Of a stretch of DNA of 64,000 nucleotides, positions 46,381 through 57,954 are shown in pieces. This DNA comes from Ailurus styani (taxonomy: Eukaryota > Chordata > Mammalia > Carnivora > Ailuridae). The stretch is from positions 260,099 through 324,098 of the forward strand of contig LNAC01000746.1 in NCBI GenBank assembly GCA_002007465.1, read 5' to 3'. Below the pieces are notes generated by a model. It had not been told where the DNA came from and ran no database searches. It was given only the letters and a program-made list of their open reading frames with translations. How positions within the stretch are numbered: position 1 is the stretch's first letter; every line of letters starts with the position of its first letter. The translations under genes and the position numbers were made by a program.

Positions 46381-47565
46381 TAGGCATCACTGTTGTCTCC
46401 TCAGCAGATGGTCCTTGTGCCTCCAAAAAGGGAAACTGGCCCTCTGGGATATTAAGGGTTGCTTTTTTTTTGACCAAGAGAAAACGATTATTTCCTGAAG
46501 TGTCAGAACCATTTTAAATGTTTATTTTAATTGGTTGAATACTTCCATATTTTGGCAGAAAAGGCAGATAATCCAAACAGTGAATTGACTGCCTCTGACA
46601 ATTGATCTTTTAAACAGCTTTGATATTATAAAGAAGTGTTATCAGGAAACTAGAGTAGTCAGTCATACTATACTGTTTTTGATATAACTTTAGAATGATA
46701 GTAATCTTTGTGTAAAAATTGATTTATCCAGAGAAATTGTACCTAACCTTATTTTTTCAGGTATTGTAAATGTATGTATTTAGTACCCATGGTGATAACT
46801 ATTAATTACTTCCATCAGTTTGACAATGTATTATTTGATTTGAAGTAAAAAGGCAAGTTATTGGTATAAAAATATACAAAATATTAATGGTAGTGTACTA
46901 GATAGCAACAATTTATTTCTTTTCATAAAACTCCCTTGTATTCACTGTTGTTTAAGGATCATGTGGCTAAACTGTGTAAAACAGGAAATGCAGTTGTTAT
47001 CCAGGGTTCTTAAGTAAATAAGACTAATACAAAGTAAAACAGACAAAAAATATATATATAAAACAGGTATTTAATTTCTCTATACTTGTATCATTTTTTT
47101 GGCTCTATGGTCTTTGTCCTTTTCCATTGTATTAGTAGAGTCTTTAGGTACATAGCCTTCAAGGTTTTCAGAGTTGATATTGTACCTTCACAACTGTGAA
47201 AACAAAAATAATCAGTACTGCTGACTTGAACACATGGATGTCATTTTGTGTCATCAAATTGCGGTTAAACAATGTCATCTTCCCATGACCATGCATGAGT
47301 AATTTATACCTCTTCTGTCACCTTTAAATTATTCTACATGCTGCCTGGATATACTGAGATTTTTATTCCTTTTTATGTATTATTGGACATTGACAATATT
47401 ATTACCATATTCATAAAGTGTTGTATGGAAATTCCAAAGCTCTGCCAATTCTTGATAAGCAAGATAATGATAAACTAGGGAGATTCTTATTCCATCTTTT
47501 TAAGGAAATGTAAAATTATCTGTCTATAAAAAAACTTTGGCTAAGGTGTTTTAAAAAGTATGTGG
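46381..47565. other. Single-copy AT-rich DNA
   Basis: No gene or repeat recognised. Confidence 0.4.
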
Positions 47566-47677
47566 GGCGGGGCGCCTGGGTGGCTCAGTTGGTTGAGCAT
47601 TTGACTCTTGGTCTCAGCTCAGGTTTGATCTCAGGGTTGAGTTCAGACCCCACAAAAAAATAAATAAATAAATAAGA
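47566..47677 (+). repeat. Short CAN-SINE (no CT-rich region), sense
   Basis: GGGCGCCTGGGTGGCTCAGTT head and GGTCTCAGCTCAGG body run straight into CACAAAAAAATAAATAAATA; about 110 bp instead of 190. Duplication GTATGTGG at 47558-47565 and 47681-47688. Confidence 0.9.
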
Positions 47678-47689
47678 AAGGTATGTGGA

Positions 47690-48140
47690 ATTCTAGCCAT
47701 TTGTTACTGATAGTTGTGTATCTGAATGATTTTTTAGACATAGGGAAAGAACTCTGTTAAGAAATGAGCATGTTCAGTGAATTACAATGGTGGTATGACA
47801 ATTGGATACCAATTGTATCTTGCTGAATCAACTTAATCTAAATCTTAATTGCATATTTTTTGTTTAGTCACTTCCTGATTCAAGAAGTCACAATAGGTAG
47901 TGATTTAATAGCTATCATGTTCTACTTCATAGCTTGTAGAATGTTCTTGGCAAGTAAAGTCCATAAAAAATCCAAAATAAATGAGAATTTGTATAGAATA
48001 CAATTTATTTAACCTATTTTCCATAATTTGAAGTAGCTATGAATGAATGTCCTGTATAATAAGAGAACCCTGGGTATATTCGTATATTTAACCCACTATA
48101 ACTCACTGTTAGTTGGAAATGGAGAATTTTTAAATGTATA
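47690..48140. other. Single-copy DNA
   Basis: Nothing recognisable. Confidence 0.4.
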
Positions 48141-48640
48141 TTTTTAATATATATATTATGTCCCTATGTCTTGTAAATATCATTGGTTATTTTGACTTTT
48201 TAAAAAAAAAAGATTTACTGAGAGCATGTGCGTGAGCGAGGTTTGGGGGAGGGGCAGAGGGAGAGAGTCTCAAGCAGACTCTGCACTAAACGTGGAGTCA
48301 GAGGTGGGGCTTGATCTCACGACCCCAAGATCATGACCTGAGTCAAAATCAAGAGTTGGACATTAACCGACTGGACCAACCAGGCGCGCCTATTTTGACT
48401 TTTCTGATTGTGGTCCATAACAAATATCTGGTCCACAAAAACATCACAAAAATACTGTTCTACAGTACACATTGTGTGTGTATAAAAGTAAAAGTTTCAC
48501 AAATACTTATGCACACCTGAGCTGCTCTCTTTGATCTTCTTTATTCTCTCCTGTTTCATTAATAAAAATTCTAATCCACTAAATTGATTTCATGATCCAT
48601 CAGTGGGTTGGGATCCTGGTTTAGAAAACACTGCCATTTA
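48140..48640. mobile_element. hAT-like fossil split by a SINE (tentative)
   Basis: The right end 'ttgatttcatgatccatcagtgggttgggatcctggtttagaaaacactg' resembles the terminus of an old hAT-type element. The rest is diverged. Confidence 0.4.
48201..48390 (-). repeat. CAN-SINE (older), antisense
   Basis: TTAAAAAAAAAAGATTTACTGAG start, 'ggcttgatctcacgaccccaagatcatgacctgag', end CTGGACCAACCAGGCGCGCC. Exact duplication TATTTTGACTTTT at 48188-48200 and 48391-48403. Confidence 0.93.
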
Positions 48641-49689
48641 AAATTGAAAGGATTGGAAATTGTTCACCCTAAGTATTGGCAACCAACTATTCTGAAGCAG
48701 TTGGATATTTGGAAAGCTTTTTTGTTGCACTTTAATAGCTGCCTTCAAAAAAAAAAAAAACACTTGCTTTCTTGAGTCTTATCTGCTGCGTAATCATAAA
48801 CGTTATTTCACTTTGTCTTTTGGACTTGAATATTTAACTGAATGATTAGAAGAAGGTGTTAAACCAAGAACCATCACAGATACCAAGTCCACGAATGAAA
48901 TTTTAATATTGATTGAGATAGGTTGGTTATTCACCTTTACAATTAAGACATTTTAGTTAATACAAAGTAAGTTTCAAGTTAATTGTTTAGGAATGTCATT
49001 AGCACAAAGCAGCAATGAAATGAATATATTGGCAATGAAAATATTCTAAATATGAAAAGTCTGTGTTGTAGACAAATGCAATTTTATTACTTATAATATA
49101 GTAACCCTGAGTATTACCATATTTGGGAACATTAATAACTCAGTCACATCATTTACATTGAATTGTGTTACATGTTTTATCTTTCCATAATGAAGAAGCT
49201 TGACATATTTTGGTTGACATAAAATTTTACATATAGATATATAGGTAATTTTTAGTACAGTATAACAAATATTAAGTTGTTATAAACAGTATAGATAAAA
49301 TTCAGATGAAAAGTACCATTTTCTGGCCTTATATGATGATGGCTTTTATTTGAACACTTGGAAATGATGGAGAAGGCCATTTCACAGAAGAGAACAGAGA
49401 CATGAAGGCAGGAAAGTTTGATATGTGTCAAGAAATAAAAGTTCACTTGGATGGGCTTTATGGTAGTCAGTTTTTAAGCGGAATTAACATCTCTTTTAGT
49501 ATCTGCTTGTTACAGGAAATAGGATGGATTTGAATGGGTTGAAATTAGGCAGAGATATTAATTACAAATTCATTGAAAGAATTTAGGGAAGAAGAAATGA
49601 GACTGAATAAAATAGTATCTATAGAAATTTATCAAAATATCAGAGTAAAATCAACACAATTTGGCAACTGATTCTATTAATTCATTCCT
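48641..49689. other. Single-copy AT-rich DNA
   Basis: No gene or repeat recognised; one 14-A tract near 48749-48762. Confidence 0.4.
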
Positions 49690-52600
49690 AAATATTTGGG
49701 TATTTGCTGTGCATTTCTAGGAGCACAGCTATAAACAAAACAATTGCTGTTTGCCATTACAATGTTTTTACTAGTCCAGTGGGAAACTCAGATGTTTACA
49801 ATTAGGGTAATGCATATGCTGCCATAGAGGAAAGCTAGTGTGCCCTGGGAGTGACTGCACTGGCCACTAAACTCAAAGCCTAGCTGATGAGTAGATCTTG
49901 ACTAGGGAAAGTGGGTGGGGAGAAGTATATTTCAGGTAGAAAGAAGTTGTGTCACCTTGGAGGTGAGAGAGATTGTGGTTGTATCCTGGATTGGAGAGGA
50001 GGCCAGGGCCAAATCATCCATAGCCCTGGAAACCCTAATGAAATATTTGGGTTTTGTCCTCTGAGCCAAAGGGAACCATGGTGTGATTTTAAGCAAGGGA
50101 GAGTCAGGGTCAAATTTGCATGTTAGAAGGATTATTTTTGTTAAGGATGTTTTAGTCTTTAGGATACTTAAGCAAAACACAAAGAAAGTGATCCAGAGAA
50201 GTTCAGCATATGCAAGGATATGAAGTGCAGCTGGACCTCACAAAGGTCTGGGACCAGAAATGGGTCCTGAATTAGTATCAAGGCTCTCTTGGTCTTCCTC
50301 TTCCTCACCTTCATCCCAAAGTATCTTGTCTCTTGCTTTTACTTCATTCTTATTTCTTCATTCTCTCTCTCTTTTGACTACAAAGCTAACCCACAGCCTC
50401 TTAGTTTTTCTCCCAATTCCATATCCGCTGGAGGAAATCTGATTGACTCATTAAGTCAGTTATCTCCTGTAAGTCTAATCAGCTATGGCTAGGAGATCAT
50501 ATAGCAGAAACAATGGCTTCAGAGCCCACCCTTCTCGGGAGTGCAATGAGTTGTGGGCTGGGTAGATTTCTGAGAATTAATCAGCTTCAGTAGATCAGTC
50601 TGACATCAGAGTGAAGAATTCAGGACAGGGGGGCTAGAGGCCTTTATAGGACAATACAGTGATTCAGGCAATACATGATGTTGGCCAGAGTTAGAGTGGT
50701 GAATTAGAGAATGAATTTGTGGTAGATTAAAAATTGGATCTCCAGAATTATATGGTAAATTGGATATGGGAGGGTAAAGAATCAAGGATAATGTCTGTAT
50801 TTCTGGCTTGAATAACTGAGTTCATGATGATTGTACCCAGAGTTGGAAAGAACATAGGAGAAGAAGATTCAGTGGGGATTGGAAGAGATGGAATGAATTC
50901 TTCATTTTTACACATGCAGAGTTTGAAGTAGCTTTGAGACATTTAAATGGAGATGCCTAATAGACCATTGAATGTATGTATCTAGGGCAGAGGGAAAAGC
51001 TCAATAGTAGATAAATGTTTGAAAGCCAGTTTTAAGTGTTAACTGAAATTATGAGAGTGGATTAAGATGGCCCTGGGAGAGATAACAAGAGAAGAGAGCT
51101 AGGACAGCCCTGGAGATAGTCCTGTTTGAGGGCTGGCAGGCAGGGAAAAGAAGCCTGCAAAAGAAGACAGAGAAGGAATGGAAGGTGAGAAAAATCAGAA
51201 CGTGCAATGTTGTTAGGAACTCAAAGAGGAGAATGTGTTGAACAGTGCCAGATAATGCTGATCAGTGATAAGAAGGAGTACAGTTCTGCTGACGTTCAGA
51301 GGAAGGCATTTGTTGATCGCCTTGGCAAATGAGTTTAATGGAAGTGGTAAAACGGAAGCAGAGGATTGAGGACTCTGAGGGGTAAAGAGGTGGGAATAAC
51401 ATATGAGAAATTTGAGAGGAAGGAGAGGGAGCGGCCTATGGCTAGAGACTGCTGTTGATAGTGGAATAGGGTTTTTAAGTATGTATGTATTTTTTTTTAA
51501 TAGAAGAGCCTTAGTCATTTTTGAGTGCTAGGAGAAAGAGTGATGATTGTTTGAGCAACAGGAGAGTTACTCAGAACACTGTTACAGTGTCATAGTGAAG
51601 AATGAAGCGAAAATAAATGTATGGATATTGGTTTGGCAAGAGAAACTGAAGTATTTCCTGACTTTGGTTTTCTCTAGGAAGGGATTGCTATTATCTGTAA
51701 ATAAGGTAAGGTTGAAGATTTAAGGAATAGGGTGACTATTTGAAATAGATTCAGTTGACCCTTGAACAATGCAGGGGTAGGGGCACCAGCCCTTGCACAG
51801 TGGAAAATCTTCATCTAACTTTTGATTTTCCCAAACGTAACTACTTATAGTCTACTATTCATTATAGCCTTTACTGATAATATAAGGAGTTGATTAACAC
51901 ATTACGTATCTGTATTATATACTGTATTCTTATAGTAAAGTAGGCTAAAGAAAAGAAAATGTTACTAAGAAAAATGTTTAGAAAATCCTAAGGAAGAGAA
52001 AATACATTGTATTTATTGAAAAAAAATTCACGTATGAAATGACCTGTTCAAATCCTGTGTCATTCCTTGGTCAACTGTATTGTAGAAATTAGAGAAGATA
52101 GCTGGCTACAGAAATCTAGGATTTTCTGTCTGGCTTAGACTGTGGGCCTTGAAAAGCAGTACCAGTATGCACCATTGTTTTTTGTTCAGCTTCTGTGTTG
52201 TCTCAAGAGAAGGAGCAGCCAGTTTGGTCCACAGTGTGCTATTTCGGGTTGGTGTATCAAGGAAAGAGCAGGAATGTTGGCTTAGTGGTGGTCTGACTAA
52301 TAGACTGTGGAATATAAGATGAAGAAGGAAAAAAGTAAAAAGCATGAGAGGACTAATGGGAAAATAGAGTTGTTAAAAGCCTGGAGGTCCTTTTTTGCAA
52401 AGAATAAATGAGAGTAACTGTAAGGGATTGATCCTAAGGTGAAGGTGACTCTAAAGGAAAATGAACCAGTAGTTTCTTTGGAGATTTCCAGCCTTTGTTA
52501 CTGGAAGAATGGTACTGCTGACAAAGGAAATAGATATGGAAGCAAGAACACGTTTTGGAAGAAAGGTTTGATTTTAACTATTTAGAGTTTGAATACCTAT

Positions 52601-53015
52601 GGTACATACATGACAAAGAGACAGTTGAATGTATATATAGGAGAGAGGTCTGGGCTGGAAACAAAACTCAGAGATCGTATTTGAAGCCATGAATTTACCA
52701 AGGAAGAGAAATATATAGAAAGGTATGGTCTTCTTAGGTATAGTCTGCATTTAAGGAGTGAGAAGTAGAAGTAGAGAAGTAGAGAAAAGTTGCTTGCAAG
52801 GTTTGAACAGTTTGTAGAGTGGTTCAGGAGGAGTTGATTAAGCAGGCCCTGGATTTGGGAACTTGTAAGTGGCTCTTCAGAGGATTTAAGAAATAGTGGA
52901 GCATGAAGGGTGATTGTAAGGATTTGAGGAGTAACCAAGACTTTTTGTAACATGTTTACTGCCAATTTATGTTGTGTATTATGTGTGATTTTTGTCTTCC
53001 TATATGTTAACATTT
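49690..53015 (-). repeat. Long L2 LINE, antisense, with insertions
   Basis: Begins 'ttcattcctaaatatttgggtatttgctg' (reversed L2 tail). It continues 'ggagaggaggccagggccaaatcatccatagccctgg', 'gtgattttaagcaagggagagtcagggtcaaatttgc' and 'gagacatttaaatggagatgcctaatagacc', in reversed L2 ORF2 order. 50270-50600 looks foreign to L2. A Tigger-like element sits at 51752-52077. The minus-strand frame 52597-53013 (138 codons) lies in this L2-like DNA and shows no domain. Confidence 0.65.
51752..52077. mobile_element. Tigger-like DNA transposon remnant
   Basis: Starts CAGTTGACCCTTGAACAATG and ends CCTTGGTCAACTG, an inverted-terminal pair. The interior contains 'ttactaagaaaaatgtttagaaaatcctaaggaagagaaaatacattgtatttattg', as in common Tigger-derived short elements. 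No transposase. Confidence 0.75.
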
Positions 53016-54318
53016 AAAAAATATAATTTTGATTAGCTTCTTTATAAAAATTTATTAACCAGGTTCTGACTTTCTGAAATGGAGTACACTGATCATTTAA
53101 TTTCTTAATGCTTCAGGAATATAATTGTTGATTATTCAGGGTTGCAGTCCTGCTGGGGCTTTTTGATCCTAAACCATTTATTCTTGTACTTAGTGGGTCT
53201 AGCAAACTTTGTTTTTCTAGGCTTTCTTCCTGTGTGCCATTTGTTGCATCATATCATTAGACATTATTATTCAAGGATCTTTTTCCTTTAAAGTACGTCA
53301 TTGTTTTATAGGTTAAAATAGTTAGAGGCCCCTTTAAGGACAAGTAAATACATGTAAGTCGGTTAGCACTGTTTTGTTTCATGAATCAAAAAATCCAAAC
53401 CAAGGAAAAAACCATTATATCACTTCCGCCATTTAATATGTGGGACAACCATGTTATGTTTACATTGCTCTCTCAGTGATTTCATGAGCTTTTTCCATAT
53501 ATAGGTTATTGAATTATAACAGCAAGTCATAAATCTTCTTGGGAAGTGTGAGGGGAGGAGGATTAGAGGAGAAATATTTAGTATCTGCTATAAATTTATG
53601 CAGGAAAAAAATACATGTTTTTAGTCTCTGGCCATTGTTAATGTGTTGGTAGTGAAAAAAATAGATTTTTATGGTACAAAATATAGGTCTTATACTCAGT
53701 GAAGAGCAACCTGAAGATGAGTTAGAGGTTAAAATTGAAGGTATTTTTGAGTGATTGATTATAGGTTTATAACTGGACAATTAAACCTTTTTATTAATCT
53801 TGCAAATCTTCAGCTTGGATTTGTTATATTTGGTTATCACAGTCAGATGGAAATGCTGTTTTTCTCCCCCATCTTGCTGAGCTTTCAGATTTTGAAACAG
53901 TGTAATTTACTCTGAAATTCAATGATTATTTTTTTCTCCTGGGAGCAGCATATTTAATTACAGAAAGCTGTTTGTAATGGAATCACTTTCTTCTTACACC
54001 TACCTGGCACTTTTTTCAAAATTCTGATCATAATTACACTGCTGGCAAGATAAACTAGTGGTAATTATATGTGGAATTAAGTAATATGAATAAAATTCCC
54101 TGTAAAATGCATCTGGGACACTTCTCATTTGCTATTCCTAATTTGTGGTTTTAGGAAGTGTCTCTTGTGGTGGTTAAATGTGATCAACATTTTCTTCTCT
54201 TGTGAGCCTGAGAATCTTATTACTAGAAGACTTGGCAAAAGTTATAATTAGAAAACGTCAGGTATGTGAATCTTTCTCAAGGAATGAGTTCTTTTCTGTG
54301 ATCAGTTTTTTTCAATAG
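53016..54318. other. Single-copy DNA upstream of an exon-like segment
   Basis: No repeat recognised. Non-repetitive AT-rich sequence, possibly intronic. Confidence 0.4.
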
Positions 54319-54372
54319 CAGAAGTGTTAACCCAAGGTACCACAGTGTTCAAAGATGCCCTTAAAGCTATAG
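54319..54372 (+). CDS. Candidate internal coding exon, 54 nt, product unknown
   Basis: A T-rich tract (GTTTTTTTCAATAG) ends in AG at 54317-54318, and the donor-like GTAGGT starts at 54373. The enclosed 54 nt are open in one frame, with two bases completing a split codon, then EVLTQGTTVFKDALKAI, then one base left over. Both intron phases would be 1, so the exon could be skipped without shifting frame. The segment lies in non-repetitive DNA. I do not recognise the peptide, so no gene is named. A NAGNAG acceptor (TAGCAG) allows a 3-nt alternative start. The frame runs open beyond the donor, which weakens the case slightly. Chance occurrence of such a pattern in 64 kb is quite possible; conservation or RNA evidence would decide. 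Confidence 0.35.
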
Positions 54373-54505
54373 GTAGGTATTCTTTCTTACCGAAGAACTC
54401 AAAGAAATTTTACAGGAATTTACAGGTATACATTTTTCTTTGCTTTAAAATGAAAGTATCTTTGAGTACCTTGAGACATAGTGTATTCTTAAAAATTAGG
54501 TTACT

Positions 54506-54678
54506 TTTTTTTTTTTTAAGATTTTATTTATTTATTTGCAAGAGAGAGTGAAAGCACAGGCAGAGGAAGAAGCAGGCTCCCTGCTGAGCAAGGAACCTGA
54601 TTCAGTACTCAATCCCAGGACCCTGGGATCATGACTTGAGCTGAAGCCAGACAACCAACTGAGCCACACAGGTGTCCC
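54506..54678 (-). repeat. CAN-SINE (older), antisense
   Basis: Poly-T, AAGATTTTATTTATTTATTT start; GCAGGCTCCCTGCTGAGCA middle; GAGCCACACAGGTGTCCC end. Decayed duplication TAGGTT(A/T)CT at 54497-54505 and 54679-54687. Confidence 0.92.
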
Positions 54679-56783
54679 TAGGTTTCTTATTTTTATTAAA
54701 TTAAATGTCACTGAGAAAATTCCCATTGCATTTTAACCACTAACATTAACAATCTAGATACAGTTGAGCAGTCCAGAGTCAGCTTTCTAATATTTTGAGA
54801 TTTTTGCCATTTTGAATACAAAGTAATTTTAGAATCTTGGATACCAGCTAAGGAAAACGTGAATGGTAATAGAATACACATATTGGGTTGTTAGTGTTGT
54901 TTAAAAAGTAGTCAGAAGCATGCTACTTTACTGCTGAGGACACTGCTATAAAGTCCTGAGATCTTTAATAAATAACTTGAATGTCTGAAGTCTTAGAAAC
55001 TAGTTCTGAAGCTTAGTGATTTCATGTGGCTGGCTGCTTCTATTTTAGTTAAAGGCATCCACCTCAAAATACAGAAATTGTGAAGGGACACTGGTGTGTT
55101 AGCATTATTTTGTGGTTGGAATGTAATAAACCTACTCAGATAAGCTCAATTAAGAGATAAATCTATTTTATAAATAGATCTTATAAAAGCTGGTTGCTGA
55201 AGTACAAACTGGGCCTTACTTCTTCCACTCCCTTTGTGGTGGGGAGTCGGATTCTCCTAGAAAAGAGAACATACTAGATATGATTGGTACATAGTAGAAG
55301 GAATCAGTAGTGGCCCAGGCATCAGGTTATCTTTTGGCTGGAATACTTTCTTTCTGCACTCAGTGGATAACTAAAGAAGCATACTAATTATTCTAATGCT
55401 TAAAGAATTTACCCTCTACTTTTTTTTACAGAGGATCTGTAGGAATAGATTCTAACCTCCTCGTTTTAAGTGAGTAGTGCAGAAAAGGAAGGAGAATAAG
55501 GAAGAGTCTCAAATTTAGATGGGCATTATTCAGCCCTCAAATAGGTTCATTTAGCTTCTTACTTTCATAAAGTCAGAATCGGGTGAATTAATTCTTACAA
55601 GATTCTGACCTCTTCCTAGAAGCTTCATTATTTTAATGCTTATGGTAGTGACATCTCATCTTACATGAGTTTAACTTTTAAGTATCCAACCATGCATGTC
55701 TTACAGACAGATAAAATGAAAGAAGTGACAGGAATCTGCTTGTGCCCTTGAGACAGGAATCTGCTGTTCTATTTTAATTAGTTCCTATGTTTTCCATAGG
55801 GTGAACATCTCATATTTAGTGTGGCCTTAAAAGTTACTGTATATGGTGATTTAAATAATTTTAGGGGTGATTTTGGACTGTGCAAGTTTATTATAGATTA
55901 TTTAGATTGGACTCTTGTACACTGGAGTTAGAGTCTAAAGTCAGTATATAAAGCCAAAGTCAGAACCACTCTTGAAAGTTCCCTTACTCATAAAAGACAA
56001 TATAAAATCTTCTGTGTATACACAAACATTCCTGAAAATTGATTTTTATGAACACTTAAATTGGAAAATCACTAAGCTAGAGTGTAAAGTATACTGTAGG
56101 AAAAAGGAAGGTCTACTAGTGTCTGTATGTTCACACCATTCAGCTTTAGAAATGGTAGAAAGGTAGAGAATTCTGTTTCTTCTTCTCTGTTGGCTTTACT
56201 TCATTCTGTTTTAATAATAAGCTTCTTAAGTCTTAATATTTACTAATAGCTTATTTGTTGTGAGGATTATAGGAGCTTTTTGAGTTTCACTTTTCTGTAG
56301 GGTAACTTCTAAAGTTAGTTGGTTAAATTCTAAGCTTACCCATTAAATATATTTGTGATGCAACCTGAGTTATTTTCTGTTGTCTGTAAGGCCTTTTGGT
56401 GTGGCTGCATTGAACTCACTTTTTTCCCCTAAATACTTTTAATATAACTATTTTACTTAACTTGTTTGTCTCCACATTCAGGTTTGCCAGACCAGCCATT
56501 TTATAGGTGGGCCAACCTGATAGCAGTGGAGTTTTGTTCCTTGTGTAGACATCACAGAAATAAACCTTGAGTCATAAAAACCTAATTCAATCTTTTTTTT
56601 TTCCTGCTAATGAAGGAAAACACTGATGAAAATAAACAGAACAATTTATTATGTAATTTGTGACTTTAAAAAGATTCATATTCTTGGCTAACTAAGCAGT
56701 TAGTATTAAATGATAACTGTTACAAAGAGCTAATATGTTGGAAATCTGAAGATGTAGGAAACAGTCCTTACCCTCAGAAAGAT
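54679..56783. other. Single-copy AT-rich DNA
   Basis: No gene, RNA or repeat recognised. Open frames of about 60 codons are unsupported. Confidence 0.4.
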
Positions 56784-56985
56784 CACATGCCTGGGTGGCT
56801 CAGTCGGTTAAGTGTCTGACTCTTGGTTGCAGCTCAGGTCATGATCTCAGGGTTGTTGGATTGAACCCTGCCTTAGATCTCTTGTGGGCTCTGCACTCGG
56901 CATGAAGTCTGGTTGGGTTTTCTCTCTCTCCCCCTCTCCTTGCATGCTCTCTTTCTCAAATAAAGTCCAAAAAAAAAAAAAAAAA
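56784..56985 (+). repeat. CAN-SINE (older), sense
   Basis: CATGCCTGGGTGGCTCAGTCGG head, ACTCTTGGTTGCAGCTCAGG, CTCAAATAAAGTCC and a long A-tail. Flanking repeat is very short (AAAGAT). Confidence 0.9.
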
Positions 56986-57317
56986 GATTGCTTCCTGGTA
57001 GTAAAATCTGCATATTTAAATATACAGAGTAGTGTGAATGAAAAATTAAGTTCAAGCTGGTTTGAGTAGAAAAGGCTTCATGAGCATCATACTTAAGCTA
57101 GTCTTTGGTAAACAGAATTGGGATAGAAAAAAACCGGTGAAAATGTTTCATAAAAAGGAAAGGGAAGTGAGCAAATTTCAGGCACATGAGAGTTTTGGGG
57201 ATGATAATTTAGCTATGTTGACACTGAGTTTAGTGTGTTTCCTAGAGGACTAATAGGTGAAATTTGAAGGCTAGAACTGAACCTCAACATTTCCACAACA
57301 TTTGATTGTATGTTAAC

Positions 57318-57390
57318 CTTTTTGAGACTCAGTTTAGTCATCTGTTGAATGGGATAATAATGCCTATCTTTTCTCTCATTGCTGTGAGCT
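57318..57390 (+). repeat. MIR fragment, sense
   Basis: 'cctttttgagactcagtttagtcatctgttgaatgggataataatgcctatc' matches the MIR core. Confidence 0.85.
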
Positions 57391-57933
57391 CCCTAACCAG
57401 TTGCATCTAAATTCTACAACTGTGGTTACTTTGTTTTTAATCCAAGAAGAGGCCTTCCTGAGTAGGGGCCATGAGAGTCATCAGCGACCAGTACTATTTC
57501 CTCCTCACACTCCTGCTGTTCCAGTATCATCATGGACAGAACAGGAGAACAGATGCATCCTCCATAACATCACCAGTATCCTTCATGTCCTCATCTTTGA
57601 AATTGTTTCTTCCATCTCAGTCTTGGTGGTGTTTTCTGATGGCTCAGCTACACTGTATCTCCATCTGTATGGCCATGCATGTGTTCTGGATCCCATTCAT
57701 TTCTACCTTTTCAGAGAAATTGTGCTATCCGAAAGTTCATTTTTCTTTTTCATTCCCCTATTCTCACCCTCTCTATATTGGATCCTTTCTATTAGTAGGT
57801 AAATATGTTTATGTTGTCTTTGTGTTAGATATGCTATGCTATACTATGATATGTATTATATAATCTAATTATTCTCCCTTGACCATTTACTTTTCTCTTA
57901 TCAGTTTCCTTTCTTTTTTGCTTAATTTTTCTT

Positions 57934-57950
57934 AAGAAATACTGATACTA
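57934..57950. repeat. Target-site duplication, left copy
   Basis: AAGAAATACTGATACTA, identical to 59953-59969. The junction TT/AAGAAA fits the L1 endonuclease preference TT/AAAA. Confidence 0.97.
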
Positions 57951-57954
57951 TGAT

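Noticed and set aside
52597..53013. 138-codon minus-strand open frame
   Set aside because: Falls inside the antisense L2-like region, has low complexity (Leu/Ser-rich) and no recognisable motif.
57401..57863. Two overlapping 130-133-codon open frames on the plus strand
   Set aside because: They lie in L2-like DNA in different frames, with no recognisable domain; probably chance openness of pyrimidine-rich L2 sequence.
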